Counted from the first letter of the stretch, positions 37,243 through 48,522 are shown. The stretch: 56,825 nucleotides of DNA from Bacillus sp. RO3 (GCF_012911895.1 NZ_JAAXCV010000015.1:1-56825), one strand, 5' to 3'. Notes: a model not told the origin generated them from the letters alone. Translations and numbers: made by a program.

Positions 37243-38079
37243 TTATGGTAGAAAAGTTAAATTAGATTGAAAGTAATTTCCCTCGGTCAATGAAATCTGT
37301 TTATCCTTTTCATTCACATCAGACAATTTCAACAATGAAACATAATCATCCACTAGTCGATCATCCATACTGTTGGATTCAACCAGAACACCGATTCCCG
37401 ACAATGTAGCCGAGAACTCTTCCAGTAAATTCTTCATACCGTTTATGGTCCCACCAGCCTTCATGAAATCATCGACAACCAATACTTTAGACCCTTCCTT
37501 CAAACTTCTCTTGGAAAGAACCATCGATTGTATTCTCTTCGAAGAACCCGAAACGTAATTAATGCTTACAGTCGATCCCTCCGTTACACGGCTGTCCCGT
37601 CTAACGATGACCACCGGAACATTGAGGTAGGAGGCAATCGCGTTTGCAATCGGAATTCCTTTTGTGGCAACTGTCATGATGACATCAATATCTTTCTCGG
37701 CAAAAGCAGAGGCCAGTAATTTCCCAACACTCTTCATGAGCTGGGGATTCCCGAGCAGGTCAGTCATATATAAATATCCGCCTGGCAGCAAGCGATCAGA
37801 GCTTTCCAGATGAACGCAGAGCTCATTGATCATTTCTTTTGCTTCCTGACTGTTTACCTTCGGGACATACTTCACTCCACCTGCTGCCCCGGGAACCGTT
37901 TGTACCGTACCTACACCCCGCCCTTCGAATGTTTCCTTTACAATCGTTAAATCCTCACTGATGGAGGATTTAGCAGAACCGTACCGTTCAGAGAAAAACG
38001 TTAAAGGAACAAGTTGGTGGGGGCGTTCTAATAAATAATGAGTCATATCAATTAATCGTTCACTGCGCTTAAACTTCAC
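37243..38079 (-). CDS. purR: purine operon repressor PurR
   Basis: Represses purine synthesis and transport genes and is relieved by PRPP. The 278-residue protein has an N-terminal winged helix (residues 1-72) and a PRTase-like effector domain with the PRPP loop 'VLVVDDFMKAGGTI' (~198) and 'TEGSTVSINYVSGSS'. The start is a GTG at 38079, eight bases after GGAGG; a TTG one codon upstream is worse placed. Two inverted PurBoxes lie just upstream, so autoregulation is likely. It forms a unit with ridA. Confidence 0.96.
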   Translation of the reverse strand: MKFKRSERLIDMTHYLLERPHQLVPLTFFSERYGSAKSSISEDLTIVKETFEGRGVGTVQTVPGAAGGVKYVPKVNSQEAKEMINELCVHLESSDRLLPGGYLYMTDLLGNPQLMKSVGKLLASAFAEKDIDVIMTVATKGIPIANAIASYLNVPVVIVRRDSRVTEGSTVSINYVSGSSKRIQSMVLSKRSLKEGSKVLVVDDFMKAGGTINGMKNLLEEFSATLSGIGVLVESNSMDDRLVDDYVSLLKLSDVNEKDKQISLTEGNYFQSNLTFLP

Positions 38080-38093
38080 CAAAGAAACCTCCT

Positions 38094-38138
38094 AAATCCG
38101 AATATTATAATGTAAATATATCACCAATATACGGATTT
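38094..38138 (-). promoter_or_regulatory. inverted PurBox pair over the purR promoter
   Basis: AAATCCGAATATT (38094-38106, plus strand) matches the PurBox AWWWCCGAACWWT at 12 of 13 positions. AAATCCGTATATT (38126-38138, minus strand) matches at 11 of 13. They face each other across 19 bp. A TATAAT -10 (38104-38109, minus strand) overlaps the first box; the -35 is weak. Confidence 0.7.
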
Positions 38139-38149
38139 AAGCAAGAGTG

Positions 38150-39004
38150 TTAATCTCCCAGCATGCGCACTGCGAATACTTGATCACAGAATCCTCGTAG
38201 CCCATTATAGATTCGATGAAGTCTTGATTCATATTGCACCAATCCATATACTGTCGGGCCGCTCCCGCTCATTAAAACGGCATCAGCACCAAAGCGCTCC
38301 ATTTGGTCTTTTATTTGAGCCACTTCCGGATGCATATCCAAAGTGACCGATTCAAGTACATTTCCAAGATTGGAGCATATATCATGATAATTTCCATTTT
38401 CTAAAGCAGAAACCATGGCGTTTGTATTCGGATGAGTAATAGTATTCAGATCCAAATTTTTATAAACATCCGCTGTTGAAACTCCTATGGTTGGCTTAGC
38501 CAATATGACCCAACAATTAGGTGGGGCAGGAAGGTGCTTGATTTTTTCACCTCTGCCTGATGCTAAAGCCGTACCTCCGTAAACACAAAAAGATACGTCT
38601 GAACCGATTTCAGCACCCAATTCGGCCAGTTCATCCATACTGAGACCTAAATCCCATAAGCGGTTAAGCCCTTTTAGTGTCGCTGCTGCGTCACTGCTTC
38701 CGCCTGCTAATCCTGCAGCTACAGGTATCACCTTATCTATGGAGATGGCTACCCCTTTTTTAATATTCAACCTTGTCTTTAAAAGCTGTGCAGCCTGATA
38801 GGCAAGATTTCTCCCATCATCCGGTACAAATCGATTATGCGAGAGAATCTTGATTGTATCCTCGGAAAGATTCGTGAGCTCGATTCTATCTGCTAAATCA
38901 ATTGTCGTCATAACCATCTCAACTTCATGGTAACCATCTGTACGCTTATGTAAAACATCAAGTGACAGGTTAATTTTTGCCGGCGCCTTCACTAATAACC
39001 TCAT
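38150..39004 (-). CDS. ispE: 4-diphosphocytidyl-2-C-methyl-D-erythritol kinase
   Basis: Third-stage kinase of the MEP isoprenoid pathway. The 284-residue GHMP kinase starts '[22 protein letters not shown]' (substrate region with the conserved Lys and Asp), has the ATP-binding '[17 protein letters not shown]' loop (residues ~92-108) and the C-terminal '[12 protein letters not shown]' motif. AAGGTG precedes the ATG. It sits between sspF and purR, as in B. subtilis. Confidence 0.96.
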   Translation of the reverse strand: MRLLVKAPAKINLSLDVLHKRTDGYHEVEMVMTTIDLADRIELTNLSEDTIKILSHNRFVPDDGRNLAYQAAQLLKTRLNIKKGVAISIDKVIPVAAGLAGGSSDAAATLKGLNRLWDLGLSMDELAELGAEIGSDVSFCVYGGTALASGRGEKIKHLPAPPNCWVILAKPTIGVSTADVYKNLDLNTITHPNTNAMVSALENGNYHDICSNLGNVLESVTLDMHPEVAQIKDQMERFGADAVLMSGSGPTVYGLVQYESRLHRIYNGLRGFCDQVFAVRMLGD

Positions 39005-39150
39005 TTCATCACCTTCTTACCAATACTCTTTTTTTATATTGTATCATACACTCATTATTCGAGAGTGTTAACTTCTAAACAACCTCATACAAGTATGTTA
39101 TTTTATCATGTAAAGTACTGATAGAAAAGATTGGCCTGCCTTTACGAAAC

Positions 39151-39187
39151 AAAAGCCGCCTGAAAAGCATTACACTTTTTAGACGGC
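39151..39187 (-). terminator. sspF terminator
   Basis: GCCGTCT..AAAAG pairs with CTTTT..AGGCGGC around TGTAATG, then TTTTG on the minus strand, 50 bp after the sspF stop. Confidence 0.85.
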
Positions 39188-39237
39188 CCTTGTGTATGGT
39201 ACTGATAAAAGATGTAATCCTATATGCGTAAAAAGAA

Positions 39238-39420
39238 TTAGCGAGGATCAGCTTTGGATAATTGCTGACTCGCGCGTTCAACCGCGCGCTTCACCATATT
39301 ACCCGCATCTCGTGACGTAATGCCACCCCAACCATCTTTCTGAACAACATCGTAGAATCCCAATTCCTGAGCGATTTCTTCCTTTAATTGATCAGACATG
39401 ATTCCTCTTCTTTTACTCAT
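39238..39420 (-). CDS. sspF: small acid-soluble spore protein SspF
   Basis: Alpha/beta-type SASP relative that coats DNA in the spore. The 60-residue protein has the family's '[32 protein letters not shown]' region split between residues 12-43, including the SASP-like '[14 protein letters not shown]' motif; the usual GPR protease site is only loosely kept. GGGGG precedes the ATG. A perfect forespore -10 lies 31 bp upstream, consistent with sigma-G expression. Confidence 0.95.
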   Translation of the reverse strand: MSKRRGIMSDQLKEEIAQELGFYDVVQKDGWGGITSRDAGNMVKRAVERASQQLSKADPR

Positions 39421-39450
39421 TGTCTACCCCCTTTTGATGTACCATGCAAT

Positions 39451-39457
39451 TAGTATG
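39451..39457 (-). promoter_or_regulatory. sigma-G -10 element of sspF
   Basis: CATACTA on the minus strand is a perfect forespore -10, about 31 bp before the sspF ATG. The -35 at 17-18 bp (around TGTTAT) fits TGNATA poorly. Confidence 0.55.
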
Positions 39458-39529
39458 CGTACTAAAGGCTAAAACATAACAAAAGGGGATGACCTGTATC
39501 TTATGTAAACATTGAAATCCAAACAAATA

Positions 39530-39556
39530 AAAAAGCAGCAAACAATTGTCTACTGC
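39530..39556 (-). terminator. veg terminator
   Basis: AGCAGTAGAC and GTTTGCTGCT pair (two G-U pairs) around AATT, followed by six T residues. The stem includes the veg stop codon. Confidence 0.8.
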
Positions 39557-39819
39557 TGGCTGAAGATGATGTTTCCTGTTGCTTCATCATAAAATGTTAG
39601 TTGAACTGTCTCAGTGAGAACATCTGCATAGCTGTAAGAAACTCGTTCGAACGCATTCTCTTCTTGATCCAGTTGAACCACGAATACAGAAGGATACGTT
39701 TCGGCTAGAACACCTGAACGCTCAATTGTTTTTCGACGTCCACCGTTTGCTTTAAGCATTAAACGTTTCCCAAGATTAGAATCGAGGGATCTTTTAATGT
39801 CGGCTAATGTTTTTGGCAT
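39550..39819 (-). CDS. veg: Veg protein (biofilm stimulator)
   Basis: In B. subtilis Veg is made at a high level from a very strong vegetative promoter and stimulates biofilm matrix genes by interfering with SinR. The 89-residue protein has the conserved '[48 protein letters not shown]' stretch in parts, e.g. '[17 protein letters not shown]' at residues 23-39. It lies between yabG and sspF. The strong promoter found upstream fits the known high expression. Confidence 0.96.
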   Translation of the reverse strand: MPKTLADIKRSLDSNLGKRLMLKANGGRRKTIERSGVLAETYPSVFVVQLDQEENAFERVSYSYADVLTETVQLTFYDEATGNIIFSQQ

Positions 39820-39843
39820 TTCGCTTCCACCTCACTATAATCA

Positions 39844-39872
39844 AATATAACACATTATGTAATTTTAGTCAA
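39844..39872 (-). promoter_or_regulatory. strong veg promoter (sigma-A, extended -10)
   Basis: TTGACT (39867-39872), 17 bp, TATATT (39844-39849) preceded by TGT, giving both a good -35 and an extended -10, with an A/T-rich upstream stretch. The veg promoter is one of the strongest known in B. subtilis. Confidence 0.88.
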
Positions 39873-39990
39873 ATAAATTTATAATTTTAACAAGAAAAAT
39901 GAGTACCTGTCAATATATTTTATTCAACAAAAAGTACGTTTTTTCTACATACCTAACATTCCCCAACCAATGCAAAATTATGTAAATATT

Positions 39991-40150
39991 AAAAGCGGAG
40001 GCGGCTTGGGTAGGCCCGACATGCATAAGGCGAGGACATCGGAAAGGCGCTATTTGCCTTTTTGATGTCCTTGACTTATGACACGAGGGACTAGCCGCCG
40101 GAGCTGGATAATTAAAATCGGAAGGGGCTCGATCTGGGGCGACAAGCATA
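39991..40150 (+). repeat. palindromic repeat array C (one full copy, one truncated)
   Basis: Full copy 39991-40109 with apex arms GGACATC/GATGTCC and outer arms GGCGGCT/AGCCGCC. A truncated copy starts at 40114 and stops after GACAAGCATA. It lies between the yabG terminator and the veg promoter. The rest of 39873-40241 shows nothing I can name. Confidence 0.9.
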
Positions 40151-40241
40151 GTAAGAGTAATGATGTGTTGCAATGGCAGAGGAGGAATGAAAAGCTTCTG
40201 CCTTAAAAATCCCCACCTAACCAGTCTATTCTTTGAAATGC

Positions 40242-40277
40242 AAAATAGACCTTACAATTCAATGAATTGTAAAGTCC
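40242..40277 (-). terminator. yabG terminator
   Basis: GACTTTACAATTCA pairs with TGAATTGTAAGGTC (with G-U) and is followed by TATTTTG on the minus strand. Confidence 0.75.
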
Positions 40278-40300
40278 CATTCGATTTTGTCGAACATTTC

Positions 40301-41179
40301 TTAATCTTCTTCAGTAATTTTAAATGGCATTCCAGTTCGAAGAACACCTTTTGTTTCAATGCCGCCGAGTCCTTTATCCCCTGTTAACGTATTACGGATG
40401 ACATCCCAAACGTTCACCGAATCTTTAAATCCCGTAAAACAAATTTTAGCCACGATATACACTGGATCCAATGCATGAATATTGACTCTGGACGGAGAAC
40501 TGGCAAAATTGGCTCCTGCATGGATCAGTGATTCAAAGTGGGATTGACAAGCACCTGCAAAAATAACAAGCTGGTCCAAATGGGGAGATTTGCTCCTTGC
40601 CTCTCTTACTGCCTGCACAAAATACTTTGAATGTCGATATGCGTTGATATCTCCTTTGACCCCTTTGGCCTTGGAATAGGCATCGTGACCTGTCAATACA
40701 ATGATATTGGGTCTATATTTATCGATAAGCGGCCCTATTTGTTGAGGCATCTCTGTCTCACTGCAGTGAACACCTTTTACCGGGACACCAATTTTTTCAT
40801 AAAGATCTAGACACTTTCGTAAATAGCTTGGATCTCCATCAAGATGAAGCACTTTCCCCGGAACTTGGAAATAGTTATAATCGTCTCGATAAGCATTCGT
40901 TACTCTGTACTCCTGCTTATACTTGAGAAGTTCTATATCCTGCCGAAACAGGTCGAGAGATTGTTCCTCCTTCGAACGAAACTCCTGTGTAATCCTATCC
41001 TGCTCTCTAGGGTCCATCTTCTTCAAATCATGAAAAGGAGCATCGGCTATTAATCGAAAATCTTCACCATACAGCACTGCCGTTTTTTGTCCATCTATCA
41101 TCCGGATATCTATTACCCTGAATAAAATATCACATTGATATGAAAGGCGACCTACGACATCATTGATTTCGATTTTCAC
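40301..41179 (-). CDS. yabG: sporulation-specific cysteine protease YabG
   Basis: Mother-cell protease that trims spore coat proteins (SpoIVA, CotT, SafA and others in B. subtilis). The 292-residue protein has the conserved 'GVHCSETEMP', 'IIVLTGHDAYSK' (catalytic His region, near residue 165) and 'VIFAGACQSHFESL' (candidate catalytic Cys, near 210), and 'RVNIHALDPVYI'. The start is a GTG at 41179, eight bases after GGGAG; an ATG five codons earlier overlaps that site. Sigma-K control is expected, but I see no clear sigma-K promoter. Confidence 0.94.
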   Translation of the reverse strand: MKIEINDVVGRLSYQCDILFRVIDIRMIDGQKTAVLYGEDFRLIADAPFHDLKKMDPREQDRITQEFRSKEEQSLDLFRQDIELLKYKQEYRVTNAYRDDYNYFQVPGKVLHLDGDPSYLRKCLDLYEKIGVPVKGVHCSETEMPQQIGPLIDKYRPNIIVLTGHDAYSKAKGVKGDINAYRHSKYFVQAVREARSKSPHLDQLVIFAGACQSHFESLIHAGANFASSPSRVNIHALDPVYIVAKICFTGFKDSVNVWDVIRNTLTGDKGLGGIETKGVLRTGMPFKITEED

Positions 41180-41342
41180 ATCAGTCACTCCCATTGGCTA
41201 AACATTCATTCAATCATAAAAAGGAAATAGATAAGCCGAGGAGGATCAATGTATTCCCATCCTTCTCAACACGTTCCTTATCATTCAATAAGTAAATATT
41301 CCATGTGATAACCTATGCACCCTATGCCTAATCGGTGTCAAG

Positions 41343-41620
41343 AAAAGCGCAGGGGCTTTGCCCAGAGGCGACAAGCATAAGACGAAACCACCGGAAAGGC
41401 GTTCTTTGCCTTTTTGGTGGTTTTGACTTATGACCTCGAGCCTCTAAGCCCCGGAGCTGGATCAAGAAAAGCGCAGGGGCTTTGCACAGAGGCGACAAGC
41501 ATAAGACGAAACCGCCGGAAAGGCGTTCTTTGCCTTTTTGGTGGTTTTGACTTATGACCTCGAGCCTCTAAGCCCCGGAACTGGATCAAGAAAAGCGCAG
41601 GGGCTTTGCACAGAGGCGCC
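41343..41620 (+). repeat. palindromic repeat array D (two full copies, one truncated)
   Basis: Full copies at 41343-41462 and 41467-41586, truncated left arm at 41591-41620; period 124 bp. These copies are nearly identical to each other and to copies 35646 and 35898, so they look recent. The array lies between the rsmA terminator and yabG. The rest of 41180-41342 shows no gene. Confidence 0.93.
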
Positions 41621-41631
41621 TTTACCCGCAA

Positions 41632-41668
41632 AAAAATGACTAAACGTTCAACAACGTTTAGTCATTTT
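41632..41668 (-). terminator. rsmA terminator
   Basis: AAAATGACTAAACGTT pairs with AACGTTTAGTCATTTT on the minus strand, followed by a T-run. It begins 12 bp from the end of repeat array D. Confidence 0.93.
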
Positions 41669-41677
41669 GTATAGACT

Positions 41678-43109
<1,432 letters not shown>

Positions 43110-43200
43110 AATTCCTCCAAAAAAGTTGAAACATTTCTGCTTTTATTTTCGTCTAATGTATGAATACCTAAATCCATTATAACGGTTTACATTAATAAAT

Positions 43201-43226
43201 AAAAAAAAGCAGGAAAACATCCCTGC
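43201..43226 (-). terminator. yabE terminator
   Basis: GCAGG(GATGTTTT)CCTGC followed by eight T residues on the minus strand, immediately after the yabE stop. Confidence 0.88.
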
Positions 43227-43228
43227 AC

Positions 43229-44449
43229 TTAGTTCAATATTTTTATTTTAATCGTTTTTCTTCCCCAGCGATAGGCTTCTGATTTAGAAGAGAAGAATAC
43301 ATCGATTTTGTTTCCTTTGATTGCTCCACCTGTATCTGCCGCTACAGCGTAGCCATAACCCTCTACATATACTTTTGTCCCTAAAGGAATGACAGACGGG
43401 TCTACTGCGATCACTTTAATATTAGGATTTGATTTCAAGTTGATACCTGTAGCAGTATAGCCGGAACAACCGTTACAATACGCTGTGTAGGCCGTTGAAC
43501 TGACATAAAACTCTCTTCCCCCGCTAGACGCTGAAGCAGATGCATTAGATGAAGTTCCACGTGATACTTGAGCCACTAAAACCTTCGTTCCCACATTAAT
43601 GATTTTATCCTGGCTCTCTTTTACTACTTTTTCACTCACTAATTTCCTGGAAACCTCTTTACCGTTTTCTTTCACAACTTCATACTTCTTTTCAATCAAC
43701 CCATTTTTACCTTCTTGAACGACTTTTTCTTTTCCTTTTGAAAGATTGGAATCTTTCTTGGATACAACGGTGAAATCCTTTGTCTCTTCCACTACATCGG
43801 TGACTTTTTCAACTCGAACGACATTTACGACATCATTTGCTTTAACAACTTTGTCTAAACCTGGTTCAACACGGTCTGAATCTTTTAGTGTAATTCCTTG
43901 TTGCTTTAAAAAGTCAGCGACCGTAGTCGAAGTAGACCATACCTTTTGCTCTTTTCCGCCGTTTACAAGCTTTAATGAAAACGCAGTTTCAATCTTGATG
44001 TTCATGTTCCCAGATACTTTTTCTGATAAGCCGGGTTGGATCTTATCGTGTTTGCCTACTTTAATTTCATTTTCGGAGAGAAACTCCTGAACTGTAGCAG
44101 CAGTCGTCCAGACTTTTTTTGTCCGATCGCCTATTACTACTTCTACCTGTTTTGCCGGTTCCCAAACAATGTTCATATTATTTGAAACCTTCGTATTCCC
44201 ATGGGGGTACAAATAGTCTTCTGAGCGGGTTGTAATCTCTAATTCTTTGAATATATCTTGAATCGTGTTTGCATGCGTCCTTATCTCTTTTTGCTCGCCG
44301 TCTAAGGTCAATGCCACAGTGCTCTTGGATCCCTCATAAAAAAGAATTCCAAATACAGCTGCAGATGTTACCAAAGTTCCAATTGTAACAATCCATTTCC
44401 TTCGACTCAAAGACTTGGAAAACAGGCTTTTCATGGTTTTAAACTTCAT
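43229..44449 (-). CDS. yabE: cell-wall-binding 3D-domain protein YabE (Rpf2/Sps-like)
   Basis: Likely peptidoglycan-active surface protein. The 406-residue product has a basic N-terminus with one membrane helix (about 19-38), three DUF348 repeats (about 42-85, 97-145, 157-205; note the recurring 'TVQEFL/TVADFL' pattern), a G5 domain (about 205-285) and a C-terminal 3D domain with the three conserved aspartates ('IAVDPSVIPLGTKVYVEGYG', 'AADTGGAIKGNKIDVF'). The family is linked to resuscitation and wall hydrolysis. GGAGG lies upstream of the ATG. Confidence 0.93.
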   Translation of the reverse strand: MKFKTMKSLFSKSLSRRKWIVTIGTLVTSAAVFGILFYEGSKSTVALTLDGEQKEIRTHANTIQDIFKELEITTRSEDYLYPHGNTKVSNNMNIVWEPAKQVEVVIGDRTKKVWTTAATVQEFLSENEIKVGKHDKIQPGLSEKVSGNMNIKIETAFSLKLVNGGKEQKVWSTSTTVADFLKQQGITLKDSDRVEPGLDKVVKANDVVNVVRVEKVTDVVEETKDFTVVSKKDSNLSKGKEKVVQEGKNGLIEKKYEVVKENGKEVSRKLVSEKVVKESQDKIINVGTKVLVAQVSRGTSSNASASASSGGREFYVSSTAYTAYCNGCSGYTATGINLKSNPNIKVIAVDPSVIPLGTKVYVEGYGYAVAADTGGAIKGNKIDVFFSSKSEAYRWGRKTIKIKILN

Positions 44450-44583
44450 GAAAAACGCCTCCTTTTCTCGGAGTGATTATATAGAGTAATCCAGTGACTG
44501 TCAACCCTTACTTCTTTTAACTTAATCTAGCAAAATATAGAAACCCGGGAACACAAGACATATTATGCATAAAATTAGGTCAA

Positions 44584-44680
44584 AAGAAAAGAGAGAGTTG
44601 TCGACACGTTTATCCTATGAATCAAGAAACCTATGTAGAACTTTTTGTTTTCATTTACTATTTGGACAAGCTCTCTCATT
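44584..44680 (-). terminator. long-range hairpin and T-run after tatD
   Basis: GAGAGAG(C)TTGTC (about 44665-44677) pairs with GACAA-CTCTCTC (about 44591-44602) around a ~60 nt loop, followed by TTTTCTTTT. It would end tatD transcripts or act as an attenuator in a yabE leader. Confidence 0.55.
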
Positions 44681-44698
44681 TTTCGACAATATTTTTTG

Positions 44699-45466
44699 TC
44701 AGTTTATGTTGAATAATTTTTTTGCATTTTCTGTTGTTATCTTCTCTACTTCTTCCAGAGAAATTCCCTTCAATTCAGCAATTTGCTCTGCCACCAGCTT
44801 GACGTAAGAAGGCTCATTTCTTTTTCCTCTATATGGATGAGGTGCCAGATAAGGACAATCAGTTTCGATCAAAAGCTTTTCCAATGGGATTGCTTTCGCA
44901 ACTTCCTTCGGCTTTTTTGCGTTTTTAAAGGTTACGGGACCTCCGAGAGAAATGTAAAAATTCATGTCTACACATTCCTGGGCTATTTCTGGACTTCCAC
45001 TAAAGCAGTGCATGATCCCTCCAACTTCCTCTGCACCTTCTTCTCTAAGAATATCAACGATATCCTGTGTGGCATCACGGTTGTGTATAACGATCGGGAG
45101 TTTGACTTTCTTAGCTAGTTGAATCTGTTGACGGAACACTTCTTTTTGAACGTCTTTTGGGGATTTATCCCAATGATAGTCAAGCCCCATTTCCCCGATG
45201 GCCACTACTTTAGGGTGCTGTGAAAGCTCTTCTATCCAAGCTAAATCTTCTTCTTTCATATCAATCGCATCCACTGGATGCCAACCGATGCTGGCATATA
45301 ACCATTCATATTGCTCAATGAGTTCCATGGCTCGCATAATCGTAGGCCTGTCAAAGCCGACAACCACCATGTTTTCAACTCCAGCTTCTCTTGCTCTTGA
45401 AACGACTTCATCGAGATCTTCTTCAAATTGATCCGCATTCAAATGAACATGTGTATCAAATAGCAT
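44699..45466 (-). CDS. tatD: TatD-family metal-dependent DNase
   Basis: TIM-barrel hydrolase, probably a 3'-5' exonuclease in DNA repair or turnover (yabD in B. subtilis). The 255-residue protein has the metal ligands in 'FDTHVHLNADQF' (His pair), 'GEMGLDYHWD' (Glu, near residue 90), 'PIVIHNRDA' (His, ~126), 'GIMHCFSG' (His, ~151) and 'ETDCPYLAP' (Asp, ~202). The ATG at 45466 has AAGGAG upstream. It follows metS, as in B. subtilis. Confidence 0.96.
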   Translation of the reverse strand: MLFDTHVHLNADQFEEDLDEVVSRAREAGVENMVVVGFDRPTIMRAMELIEQYEWLYASIGWHPVDAIDMKEEDLAWIEELSQHPKVVAIGEMGLDYHWDKSPKDVQKEVFRQQIQLAKKVKLPIVIHNRDATQDIVDILREEGAEEVGGIMHCFSGSPEIAQECVDMNFYISLGGPVTFKNAKKPKEVAKAIPLEKLLIETDCPYLAPHPYRGKRNEPSYVKLVAEQIAELKGISLEEVEKITTENAKKLFNIN

Positions 45467-45706
45467 GTAAGACACTCCTTGTAATAAAGATAAGTTTAAT
45501 ATAAAAAAGCATGACAAGCATCACATTTATGTAACATTATTATTACATATTATGGTTTTTTTGGATTTTTTTATTTACCACGTTTTTTAACGTTTGTTAT
45601 ATCATTGTAGCCATTTGTGTCAGAGAACCAAAATGATCTGTTTTCTTGTATAGGATGATCTTCAAGCCGGTACCGGTCATCATCCATTCATTATTTCAAT
45701 ATAGTA

Positions 45707-45734
45707 AAGGGATGTTCCACGTGGAACATCCCTT
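45707..45734. promoter_or_regulatory. parS-like ParB/Spo0J site in the metS terminator palindrome
   Basis: TGTTCCACGTGGAACA (45713-45728) matches the parS consensus TGTTNCACGTGAAACA at all but one position. It is the core of a perfect 28 bp palindrome (arms AAGGGATGTTCCAC) placed 15 bp after the metS stop, so it may also end metS transcription. B. subtilis has a parS site mapped near 4 degrees, which by position is close to metS. Confidence 0.75.
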
Positions 45735-45749
45735 ATTTGTATAAGAATA

Positions 45750-47786
<2,037 letters not shown>

Positions 47787-47832
47787 TCAGTATCTTCGCC
47801 TTACCTATCATCTTAACCTCTTATCTCATCAA

Positions 47833-47861
47833 AATATACCTAAAATATAGGGTTTCTGCAA
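47833..47861 (-). promoter_or_regulatory. metS sigma-A promoter
   Basis: TTGCAG (47856-47861), 17 bp, TATATT (47833-47838) on the minus strand. The leader would be ~115 nt and contains CCCCC/GGGGG arms (about 47737-47757) just before the ribosome site. I see no T-box. Confidence 0.65.
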
Positions 47862-47885
47862 CTATACAATGCTGACTCATGATTT

Positions 47886-47953
47886 TGTCGAAACAAGCGA
47901 AGGAGTATGTCACTTTTTGTCGAATATATACAGCACCTAAAGGAAATTCGACA
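47886..47953. promoter_or_regulatory. cluster of three perfect Spo0A boxes upstream of metS
   Basis: TGTCGAA occurs at 47886-47892 and 47918-47924 on the plus strand and at 47947-47953 on the minus strand, spaced 32 and 29 bp. All three are perfect 7/7 matches to the 0A box. They lie 25-92 bp upstream of the metS -35 and about 130-200 bp upstream of the abrB promoter. Confidence 0.7.
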
Positions 47954-48082
47954 TTTTTCTCTACTATTACTTTCGTTACAATAATATTGAATTGGTAATA
48001 CATTTTTTTACAACAAAGCGTAAAGCTGATTAAAACAACATTATTTTATCCATTTTTTATTAAAAATTTACAGATTTAATTA

Positions 48083-48111
48083 TTGACGATATTCCATTTC
48101 GTTGGTATGAT
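48083..48111 (+). promoter_or_regulatory. abrB sigma-A promoter
   Basis: TTGACG (48083-48088), 17 bp, TATGAT (48106-48111) on the plus strand. The start would be near 48118, upstream of the tandem Spo0A boxes. Confidence 0.8.
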
Positions 48112-48129
48112 AGAAACACAATAGAAATT

Positions 48130-48146
48130 TGTCGAATATTGACGAA
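48130..48146 (+). promoter_or_regulatory. tandem Spo0A boxes downstream of the abrB promoter
   Basis: TGTCGAA (48130-48136) and TGACGAA (48140-48146) are 10 bp apart, on the same face of the helix, at about +12 to +28. The same arrangement is the Spo0A~P repression site of abrB in B. subtilis. Confidence 0.9.
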
Positions 48147-48188
48147 CTAGAGAGATATAAATATTAGTTATTTGGAGGAGATTTTTCA

Positions 48189-48470
48189 ATGAAGTCCACA
48201 GGTATTGTAAGAAAAGTTGATGAGTTAGGCCGTGTCGTTATTCCTATCGAATTACGCCGTACGTTAGGTATTGCCGAGAAAGATGCTCTTGAAATCTATG
48301 TAGATGACGAAAGAATCATTCTAAAGAAATATAAGCCTAGCATGACTTGCCAAATCACTGGTGAAGTTTCTGATGACAACATCAAGCTTGCTAACGGTAA
48401 ATTGGTTCTTAGTCCTGAAGGTGCAAGCCAATTACTAAAAGAAATTCAGGAATCACTACAAACAAAATAA
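48189..48470 (+). CDS. abrB: transition-state regulator AbrB
   Basis: Global repressor of post-exponential genes (biofilm, antibiotics, spoVG, spo0E) during growth; its synthesis is shut off by Spo0A~P. The 93-residue protein has the N-terminal swapped-hairpin DNA-binding domain 'MKSTGIVRKVDELGRVVIP' with the DNA-contacting arginines, and the C-terminal multimerisation part including the cysteine in 'SMTCQITGEV' (Cys ~54). GGAGGAG precedes the ATG. It is the only plus-strand protein gene I accept in the window, divergent from metS. Confidence 0.98.
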   Translation: MKSTGIVRKVDELGRVVIPIELRRTLGIAEKDALEIYVDDERIILKKYKPSMTCQITGEVSDDNIKLANGKLVLSPEGASQLLKEIQESLQTK

Positions 48471-48487
48471 TTTGTTGTTACTATAGT

Positions 48488-48522
48488 AAAAGCCTGAGTC
48501 ACAATCGACTCAGGCTTTTCTT
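48488..48522 (+). terminator. abrB terminator
   Basis: AAAAGCCTGAGT(CACAATCG)ACTCAGGCTTTT, a 12 bp perfect stem with T-run. The A-tract on the other side makes it work in both directions and protect abrB from rsmI transcription. Confidence 0.94.

Noticed and set aside
39075..39281. Minus-strand frame downstream of and overlapping sspF
   Set aside because: It covers the sspF terminator and has no start site; sspF itself is the conserved frame.
40288..40294. Single perfect Spo0A box after yabG (also 53475-53481 in darA and 44682-44688 after tatD)
   Set aside because: Isolated 7 bp matches are expected by chance several times in this window and none is at a promoter.
40160..40387. Plus-strand frame with GAGGAGGA before an ATG, opposite the end of yabG
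   Set aside because: It runs antisense through the conserved yabG C-terminus and through the yabG terminator; no homology is recognised.
47821..48003. 60-codon minus-strand frame upstream of metS
   Set aside because: No ribosome site; it spans the metS promoter and Spo0A boxes, and its composition is that of A/T-rich intergenic DNA.
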